A DNA stretch of 64,000 bases. Source: Agromyces soli. Its GTDB lineage: Bacteria; Actinomycetota; Actinomycetes; Actinomycetales; Microbacteriaceae. The notes under the pieces are model-generated. The model did not search any database, had not been told where the DNA came from, and worked only from the letters and a program-made list of their open reading frames with translations. Of the stretch, positions 58,029 to 64,000 are shown in pieces. The stretch's first letter is position 1, and each line of letters starts with the position of its first letter. The translations under genes and the position numbers were made by a program. Location of the stretch: positions 1,426,001 through 1,490,000 of the forward strand of contig NZ_CP094533.1 of assembly GCF_022811605.1 (NCBI RefSeq). Direction: 5' to 3'.

Positions 58029-61000
58029 ATGACTTCGCAGGCTTCTGCCGTCGCACCCTCCGCGCGCCCGTCGCGCTCCCGCCACCTGCTCCGATTCGCC
58101 GCCTGCGGCGTCGCCGCCTCGCTCGCGCTCGCGGCGCAGCCGACGGCCGCGTTCGCTGCGCCGCCGAGCGTCACCGGCCCGAGCGAGCCCGTCGCCTACG
58201 TCGAGCAGGCCCCGCCCGTCTCCGTCGGCGAGCAGGTCAGCTTCGCCGGCGGCTCGGCCTACGGCGGCGGCTACCTCGACTTCGCGGTCGACGGCGGCAC
58301 CGCCGACGAGACCCTGTCGCTCCTCACCGCGGAGACGGCCGACACGACCGCCGGGGTCGTCAGCATCGTCGGCACGAGCGTGTACCTCGGCAACGGCACC
58401 GCCGCGGACCTGATCGGCGCCGTGGCATCCGACCGCGCCGGCGCGAACGGCGCGCTGCGCATCGTGTTCGCGAGCCCCTTCGACAACCCGAGCTTCGAGG
58501 ACGACGACAGCATCGGCGGCTGGACCGTCATCGAGGACCGCGTGGACCTCGGCGTCACCACCATCGCCGGCGTCCGCAGCATCGACCAGAGCACGTACGC
58601 GGGCATCTCCGGAGGCAGCGGCTTCTCCGCGCCCGTCGACGACAACGCCGCGCCCACCAGGGCCACGTACACCGTGCGACTCAGCACCGTCGACGCGAGC
58701 CACGGCGCCACGAGCCTTGAGCTCACGAGCGACATGCAGACGGCCGAGGGCTGCGACGTCGTGCACGGCCCGGCCGTCTACAGCAACCCTTTCGAGGCCG
58801 CCGCGAACGACAAGATCTCCTTCGACTGGCGCGCGTTCCAGGGCTCGGACAACTTCCACGTCTACGGCTACATCCTGAACACCGTGACCGGCGCGCAGAC
58901 CCCGGTGCTCGACGCCACCGGCGGCAACGAGGTGAACGCCTTCGTCACCAAGGAGACGGTGATCCCGGCCTCGGGCGAGTACCGCTTCGTGTTCGTCGGC
59001 GGCACCCAGGACAAGACCTGCGGCCGGGCCGCGGGCGCGACCCTGCTCATCGACAACGTGCGCGTCTTCGGCACGAAGGTCACCGACGCGGTCGCCGCGT
59101 CGATCAGCGACAAGCTGCAGTACCACAACGCCTCGGACGACCCCGCGGCCACCCGCACGATCTCGATCACCGCGGCCGACGCCGACGGCCAGGTCTCCGC
59201 GGCCGGCACCGTCGCGATCGCGATCACCGCGGTCGACGACGCGCCCGCCTTCGGACCGGTCGCCCCGATCACCCTTCTCAACCAGGACGGCGCGCAGAGC
59301 TACCCGACGAGCACCGGCACGCTCGACGCGACCGACCCCGACAGCCCGATCACGAGCGCCATCGTCGGCGGCGAGCAGGTCACCACGACGATCGACGGCG
59401 TCACCTACACGCAGCGCAAGGCCGGCACCTACGGCACGCTCTACCTCGACGGCGCGACCGGGGCGTACGCCTTCGTGCCGGATGCCGCGGCCGCCGACGC
59501 CCGTCAGCGCGACGACAGCGAGTCGTTCGAGTTCGAGATCTCGGCCGAGGACCGCTCGCCGGGCGGCCCGCACCCGGCGAAGACGGCCCGCCAGTCCCTC
59601 ACCGTCTCGCTGCAGGTCTCGGCGAGCGGGCCCGGCGCTGGCACCGCCACGAGCGCCGTCGCCGGCGTCGAGCGCGCGTTCGTCAGCTGGACCGCCCCGG
59701 CCTGGGAGGGCGGCGCCGCGATCACCGGCTACGCCGTCGAGTGGTCGATCGACGCGGGCGGCTCGTGGACCACCGCGATCGCGGACACCGGCTCGGACGC
59801 GACGAGCGCGACCGTGCTCGACCTCACCGCGGGCACGCCGCTCGTGTTCCGCGTCGCCGGGATCAACGCGAACGGGCAGGGCCCGTGGGCGACCGTCAGC
59901 AACGAGGTCACCCCCTACACGAAGCCCGCCGCGCCGACCCCGATCACCGCGACGCCCGGCGACACCACGGTCGAGCTCGGCTGGACCGCTCCCGTCGCGG
60001 ACGGCTGGTCGCCGGTCACCGGCTACCGCATCGAGCAGTCCATCGACGGCGGCCGCACCTGGGCCACCCTCGTCGCCGACACCGGCACCCCGCTTCCGAT
60101 GCTGCTGCGCGGCCAGGCGCTGCGCCCGTCCGCACTGCTCGCGCCGACCCCGGCGACGAACTACACCGTCAGCGGCCTCCGCAACGGCGAGCCGGTCGCG
60201 TTCCGCGTCTCGGCGATCAACGCCGCCGGCACCGGCGTGCACGCCGAGACGGCGCTGACGACCCCGCGCACCACGCCGGGCGCCCCCGCGCCGCTCGTCG
60301 CGACGCCCGACGACGCCCGCGTCGCGCTCAGCTGGTCGGCCCCGGCCGACACCGGCGGCGCGCCCATCACCGGCTACCGCGTCGAGCAGTCCACCGACGG
60401 CGGCAAGACCTGGACCACGCTCATCGCCGACACCGGCAGCACCGCGACGAGCACCACCGTGACGGGACTCGCGAACGGCACCCCGGTGGCGTTCCGGGTC
60501 TCGGCCCTGAACGAGGCCGGCAGCGGACCGGCGGCGGATGCCTCGGCCACGCCCCGCCGCCCCGCCGACGCCGTGACGGTCGACTCGATCACCCCGGGCA
60601 ACCGCACGCTCACCGTGGCGTTCACGCCGCCCGCGGACGACGGCGGCTCGCCGATCAGCGGCTACGAGTACTCGATCGACGGCGGCAAGACCTGGATCCC
60701 CGCCAAGGGCACGACGAGCCCGATCGTGATCGAGGGGCTCGGCAACGGCGTGCCCCGGTCGGTGTCGGTCCGCGCAGTGACCGACGCCGGTCCCGGCGAG
60801 GCATCCCCGGTCCAGACCGCCACGCCGGTGCTGCAGCCCATCCGCAGCTCGTCCGGTGCGCTGCCGAAGCTCGCGGCGGGCAAGGCGGCCTCGACCCTGA
60901 GCGGCGTCGACGAGCCCGTCTCGACGAGCACCGACGGCGACGAATTCGTCATCTCGGGCGACGGCTTCGAGGTGCGCGTGCAGGCGGTCGGCCCCGACGG

Positions 61001-61424
61001 TAAGCCCGTGGCCCTCGTGAACGGCGCTCTCGCGGTGCCCGCGGGCGGTTCGCTGCGGATCAGCGGCGACGGCTTCCAGGGCGGCAGCGTGCTCGACTTC
61101 TGGCTGCTGGGCGCCGAGCTCGGCCTCGGTGAGGCCACGGCGAACGCCGACGGCTCGTTCACCGCGACGCTGACCCTGCCCGAGGGCCTGCGCCTCGGTG
61201 CCGAGACGCTGCAGATCAACGGCCTCGCGCCGGACGGCAGTGTGCGCAGCATCGTGACCGGGATCACCGTGGTGTCGGCGGACGACCTCGCCACCACCGG
61301 CCGGGACGTGTCGATGGCGACCGTCGCACTCACCGGCGGCGGGGCCCTGCTGCTCCTGCTCGCCGGCATCTGGATCAGCGTCATCACCCGAAGGCGCCGA
61401 GGCGAGGGTCGCGCGCAGCTCTGA
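58029..61424 (+). CDS. fibronectin type III surface protein with LAxTG sorting signal
   Basis: A 1131-residue exported protein. Signal peptide about 1-45 (ending AAFAAPP); a lectin/VCBS-like region (about 50-540) with a Cys pair (GCDV, TCGR) and cadherin-like SGTLDATDPDSP-type stretch; four fibronectin III domains (about 540-930; repeated ITGYxVEQSxDGGxTW and VxFRVSAxNxAG), the second with an unusual 20-residue insertion; an Ig-like domain with ISGDGFQGGSVLDFWLLGAE; then LATTG (about 1087), membrane helix and RRRRGE tail. LAxTG is used by class E sortases of actinobacteria, so it is probably wall-anchored. Likely adhesion or polymer binding. Confidence 0.85.
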   Translation: MTSQASAVAPSARPSRSRHLLRFAACGVAASLALAAQPTAAFAAPPSVTGPSEPVAYVEQAPPVSVGEQVSFAGGSAYGGGYLDFAVDGGTADETLSLLTAETADTTAGVVSIVGTSVYLGNGTAADLIGAVASDRAGANGALRIVFASPFDNPSFEDDDSIGGWTVIEDRVDLGVTTIAGVRSIDQSTYAGISGGSGFSAPVDDNAAPTRATYTVRLSTVDASHGATSLELTSDMQTAEGCDVVHGPAVYSNPFEAAANDKISFDWRAFQGSDNFHVYGYILNTVTGAQTPVLDATGGNEVNAFVTKETVIPASGEYRFVFVGGTQDKTCGRAAGATLLIDNVRVFGTKVTDAVAASISDKLQYHNASDDPAATRTISITAADADGQVSAAGTVAIAITAVDDAPAFGPVAPITLLNQDGAQSYPTSTGTLDATDPDSPITSAIVGGEQVTTTIDGVTYTQRKAGTYGTLYLDGATGAYAFVPDAAAADARQRDDSESFEFEISAEDRSPGGPHPAKTARQSLTVSLQVSASGPGAGTATSAVAGVERAFVSWTAPAWEGGAAITGYAVEWSIDAGGSWTTAIADTGSDATSATVLDLTAGTPLVFRVAGINANGQGPWATVSNEVTPYTKPAAPTPITATPGDTTVELGWTAPVADGWSPVTGYRIEQSIDGGRTWATLVADTGTPLPMLLRGQALRPSALLAPTPATNYTVSGLRNGEPVAFRVSAINAAGTGVHAETALTTPRTTPGAPAPLVATPDDARVALSWSAPADTGGAPITGYRVEQSTDGGKTWTTLIADTGSTATSTTVTGLANGTPVAFRVSALNEAGSGPAADASATPRRPADAVTVDSITPGNRTLTVAFTPPADDGGSPISGYEYSIDGGKTWIPAKGTTSPIVIEGLGNGVPRSVSVRAVTDAGPGEASPVQTATPVLQPIRSSSGALPKLAAGKAASTLSGVDEPVSTSTDGDEFVISGDGFEVRVQAVGPDGKPVALVNGALAVPAGGSLRISGDGFQGGSVLDFWLLGAELGLGEATANADGSFTATLTLPEGLRLGAETLQINGLAPDGSVRSIVTGITVVSADDLATTGRDVSMATVALTGGGALLLLLAGIWISVITRRRRGEGRAQL

Positions 61425-61440
61425 GCCGACCACCCGTCTT

Positions 61441-61479
61441 GGCGATCGGGGCGGAGGTGCACCCTCCGCCCCGATCGCC
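61441..61479. terminator. 17-bp GC hairpin between surface protein and response regulator
   Basis: GGCGATCGGGGCGGAGG (61441-61457), 5-base loop, exact complement (61463-61479). It lies 16 bases after the stop. No U-tract, but one of the most stable hairpins in the window. Confidence 0.8.
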
Positions 61480-61510
61480 ATGCCCCGCCCCGCTAGACTC
61501 TCGACGAGTC

Positions 61511-62185
61511 ATGAGCGCCGAACCAGCCATCCGAGTCGTCCTCCTCGAGGACCAGGCGCTGTTCCGTTCCCTGCTGAGCGACCTCGTGCGCTCGGAACCC
61601 GGCTTCGAGCTCGTCGCCGCGGCCGGCACCATCGCCGAGGCGCGGGCCCTCGCGGCGAACGCCGAGGCCGACGTGATGCTGCTCGACATCGAGCTGCCCG
61701 ACGGCAACGGGTTCCAGCTCGGCCGCGAGCTGCGGCGCGCGCGGCCCGGGCTCGGCGTCGTGCTGCTCTCCAGCCACGACATGATGGAGCTGCTGCTCGC
61801 CCTGCCCGACCGCGAGCGCGCAGGCTGGAGCTACCTCTCGAAGGTCTCGTCCACCTCCCGGGAGACGCTGCTGCGCGCCCTGCGGGTGAGCGCCAGGGGC
61901 GCCAGCATGCTCGACCCGGAACTGCTCGCCCGCCTGCGCCCGCGCCGCGGCAGCGCGCTCGCCGGCCTCACCCCGCGGCAGCTGCACGCGCTGCGCCTGC
62001 TCGCCGAGGGCTTGTCGAACGCGGCCATCGCCCGCGACATGGGCATCTCGAACCACTCCGTCGACAATCTGCTGAACGCCGTCTACTCGACGCTGGGCGT
62101 GCGCGACGACGGCGACCTGAACAGCCGCGTCGCCGCGGCGCTGCACCTCGTGCGCGACGGCGCCCCGGGCGGGGCCGGGGCATGA
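61511..62185 (+). CDS. NarL/LuxR-family response regulator
   Basis: A 224-residue regulator. Receiver: VVLLEDQALFRSLL, phospho-acceptor Asp59 in DVMLLDIELPDGNG, GWSYLSKVSS with the conserved Lys. Output: LuxR helix-turn-helix LTPRQLHALRLLAEGLSNAA, IARDMGISNHSVDNLL. Upstream TAGACT (about 61493) is a likely -10. Coupled by ATGA to its kinase. Confidence 0.9.
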   Translation: MSAEPAIRVVLLEDQALFRSLLSDLVRSEPGFELVAAAGTIAEARALAANAEADVMLLDIELPDGNGFQLGRELRRARPGLGVVLLSSHDMMELLLALPDRERAGWSYLSKVSSTSRETLLRALRVSARGASMLDPELLARLRPRRGSALAGLTPRQLHALRLLAEGLSNAAIARDMGISNHSVDNLLNAVYSTLGVRDDGDLNSRVAAALHLVRDGAPGGAGA

Positions 62186-63399
62186 GCCCGCGCGCCCGCG
62201 GCACCGCGCCGACGGCCGCGACGCCGACGGCCGCGATCAGCGCGCTGGAGGTGCGCGACCGCGCCGACGACCGGCGCGTGCTGCTGTTCACCGCGGGCGT
62301 GCTGCTCACGGCGTTCGCGATCGGCTCGACGCTGCAGACCATCTTCATCTACCGCCCGGAGCGGGTCGCCACCTCCGAGCTGATCGCCGAGGCCCCGCAG
62401 CTGCCCGACCGGCTGATGACGAACCTCGTCACCGTCGCGATCGCGCTGCTGCTCGCCGCCTTCGTGCGGCTCGAAGAGCGGCGGCCCCTCGCCGCGGCCG
62501 GCGCGGTGCTCGCGATCGCCCTCCCGGTCGCGCTTGCCCGGCATGGGCTGCAGCTGCTGCTCGGCATCTACGTCGCCCCCGAGCTCGACGTCAGCCTCGT
62601 CGAGGTGTGCTCGGTCGCCGTCGTCATCGTGGTCGCGCTCGGACTCGCGCTCGCGCAGGTGCGCACGCGCGTGCGGCTGCGCGAGCACGAGCGCGCCGAG
62701 GCCGAGCACCGGCTGCGGGCGTCGACGGCGCTCGCCGAGCTGGCCGCGGAGGAGATGCGGGTGCGCCGCGAGGTGGCCGACGGCCTGCACGGCACGCTGC
62801 AGGGGCGGCTCGTGCTGAGCCAGGCCGCGATCGACGCGATCCAGCGCCGCGGGGTCGAGGAGGGATGGAGCGAGGCCGCCCTCGCGCAGCTCGCCGGGCT
62901 GCGCCGCGATCTCGAGCGGATGCGGGAGCACGACGTGCGCGAGCTCAGCAACCTGCTCTACCCGGTCGGCGTCGACGTCAGCCTCGATCACGCCATCCGG
63001 GCGCTCGTGCGCCGGGTGCCCGCGGAGATCGACATCACGGCCGAGGTCGACCCCGAGGCGGACCTCGCGCTCGATCGCGGCGACGACGCCGTCGCGCAGC
63101 GCATCGCCGTCGTCCGCGGCGTCGAGGAGGGCATCACGAACGCCCTTCGGCACGGTGCGGCGACGACGATCCGGGTGGCGGTCGGCGTCAGCGGGGGAGA
63201 CGTCGACGGTGCGGCCGCGCCGCGCGTGCGCGCGACGGTCGAGGACGACGGCGTCGGCCTGCCCGATTCGCCGCGTTGGAACGGGCTCGCCCGCACCTCC
63301 GAACGGCTCGGCCTGCGCGGCGGGCGCGTCGAGCTCGCGCCGTCGTCGCTCGGCGGCGCGCGCCTCGAGGTCGAGGTCGCGGCGCCCGTCAGGAGTTGA
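62182..63399 (+). CDS. sensor histidine kinase, NarX/DesK type (HisKA_3-like)
   Basis: A 405-residue membrane kinase. Four membrane helices (about 33-52, 80-100, 107-125, 137-160) with short loops; a coiled linker (RLREHERAEAEHRLRAS); dimerisation and phospho-acceptor helix REVADGLHGTLQGRLVLSQA with the conserved His; ATPase N-box VEEGITNALRHGA and G-box VEDDGVGLPDS. Works with the upstream regulator. The target is unknown; the neighbouring surface protein is one candidate. Its end overlaps the next convergent gene by 11 bases. Confidence 0.88.
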   Translation: MSPRARGTAPTAATPTAAISALEVRDRADDRRVLLFTAGVLLTAFAIGSTLQTIFIYRPERVATSELIAEAPQLPDRLMTNLVTVAIALLLAAFVRLEERRPLAAAGAVLAIALPVALARHGLQLLLGIYVAPELDVSLVEVCSVAVVIVVALGLALAQVRTRVRLREHERAEAEHRLRASTALAELAAEEMRVRREVADGLHGTLQGRLVLSQAAIDAIQRRGVEEGWSEAALAQLAGLRRDLERMREHDVRELSNLLYPVGVDVSLDHAIRALVRRVPAEIDITAEVDPEADLALDRGDDAVAQRIAVVRGVEEGITNALRHGAATTIRVAVGVSGGDVDGAAAPRVRATVEDDGVGLPDSPRWNGLARTSERLGLRGGRVELAPSSLGGARLEVEVAAPVRS

Positions 63400-63769
63400 C
63401 CGGCGCGCGATCGAGCGTCGCGATCTGCGCCTCGTCGTCGGCGTAGACCGTCATCGTGTCGCCCGACACGTTCGCCGTGTCGAGCCCCTCGAGCACCGCC
63501 TCGGTGTCCGGGCACGCCATGCGCGTCGAGGCGACGTCGTCGAAGGAGATGTTGTCGTCCTCCATCGTCCAGCTGCCGGTCAGGCGGTTGCAGCCGTCGT
63601 TGCCGGTGAAGGCCCCGCCGCTCTCGAGCTCGAGGTAGGCGCCGTCGGGATCACCCCAGGTGCCCACCGGGTCGGGGCCGCCGCCCCCGGCGCAGCCGCC
63701 GAGCATCGTGATGAGCATGACGGCCGCGAGTGCGGCTCCTGCGGCGCGACCGTGTCGGATCCGATGCAT
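63389..63769 (-). CDS. META-domain (HslJ-like) lipoprotein
   Basis: A 126-residue exported lipoprotein, lipobox LGGC with Cys26. The body is a META domain: VGTWGDPDGAYLELESGGAF, TGNDGCNRLTGSWTMEDDNI, STRMACPDTEAVLEGLD. The GCN...G.W and M.C motifs with two Cys are typical. META proteins sit in the envelope; function is not firmly known. GGGGGAAG precedes the ATG. Confidence 0.85.
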   Translation of the reverse strand: MHRIRHGRAAGAALAAVMLITMLGGCAGGGGPDPVGTWGDPDGAYLELESGGAFTGNDGCNRLTGSWTMEDDNISFDDVASTRMACPDTEAVLEGLDTANVSGDTMTVYADDEAQIATLDRAPVNS

Positions 63770-63870
63770 GAGCTTCCCCCCGTCCGACGCTTCGCAGTCG
63801 CGACGCCGGCTGCCATCCGGTGGCCGGTGCGCGTCGGTCACCCTCTGCTTAGCGAACCGCGCCGCCCGCG

Positions 63871-64000
63871 TCAACGGCGGGAGCGCAGCATCTGCTCCCC
63901 GGCGTCGACGTAGGCGCTGAAGAGACCGGTGACCGCGCGCAGGCGTTCGGCGGCGTGCGCGTCGTCGGTGAGCGGCTCCGCCGCCTCGAGGGCGCGGATG
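63871..64000 (-). CDS. C-terminal end of an unknown gene (cut by window edge)
   Basis: 43 codons end at TGA 63871-63873: IRALEAAEPLTDDAHAAERL, RAVTGLFSAYVDAGEQML, RSRR. Acidic helices such as these occur at the ends of many small helical proteins and regulators; too little is visible to assign. Confidence 0.6.
   Translation of the reverse strand, partial: IRALEAAEPLTDDAHAAERLRAVTGLFSAYVDAGEQMLRSRR

Noticed and set aside
56301..61481. A 1726-codon minus-strand open frame over photolyase and surface protein genes
   Set aside because: Arg/Gly/Ala-rich antisense shadow of clear plus-strand genes; no start site or motif. Similar long antisense frames at 25187-29602 and 5364-7544 were dropped for the same reason.

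Overview
The window is about 70 % GC chromosomal DNA from an actinobacterium. Codon usage, gene families (purC/purD next to a bacterial SCP-like gene, hmuTUV with a DtxR-type iron box, HtaA-type surface protein, LAxTG surface protein) and frequent leaderless promoters suggest Microbacteriaceae. This is inferred from the sequence only; no 16S rRNA is present. I found no rRNA, tRNA, CRISPR array, transposase or integrase.

Layout. 1-14.5 kb is carbohydrate uptake and oxidation. A CUT1-type ABC operon without its own ATPase (binding protein, two permeases, small membrane protein, LacI regulator) is divergent from a cut-off Gfo/Idh/MocA oxidoreductase. A GntR repressor is divergent from a CUT2-type operon (double ATPase, two permeases, binding protein) that runs into a GMC oxidoreductase with its small subunit and an aldehyde dehydrogenase. 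14.7-19.1 kb is a flavin electron-transfer set (ferric-reductase-like membrane flavoprotein, FMN-binding protein with a collagen-like linker, ApbE flavin transferase) facing a two-component system. 19.2-31.6 kb holds purC, purD, an SCP-like gene, heme importer hmuTUV, a large Htaa-domain surface protein under divergent iron-box promoters, a small membrane protein and purF. 31.7 kb is a thioesterase.

32.2-52.4 kb is an accessory region. Its left half (32.2-44.7 kb) has visibly lower GC and different codon use. It holds a 5'-truncated Rhs tip with a polymorphic toxin domain, its adjacent candidate immunity gene, about 25 small immunity-like genes, toxin and immunity remnants, three recent or older duplications and several frameshifted genes. 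Recognisable members are an Imm52-like protein, a barstar-like protein and HEAT-like proteins. It reads as a bank of immunity genes grown by cassette accretion next to an orphan toxin tip.

52.4-64 kb returns to core-like genes: an unknown conserved gene, purM, an LLM-class flavoprotein, an NAD(P)-binding/DUF2867 protein, a photolyase, a fibronectin-III surface protein with an LAxTG sorting signal preceded by a structured leader, a NarL-type response regulator and kinase, a META-domain lipoprotein and the end of one more gene.

A 28-bp palindrome recurs five times between genes in the first 30 kb, always just downstream of a gene end; I know no name for it. Positions were read by eye; gene functions are family assignments from motifs and remembered relatives, not searches.
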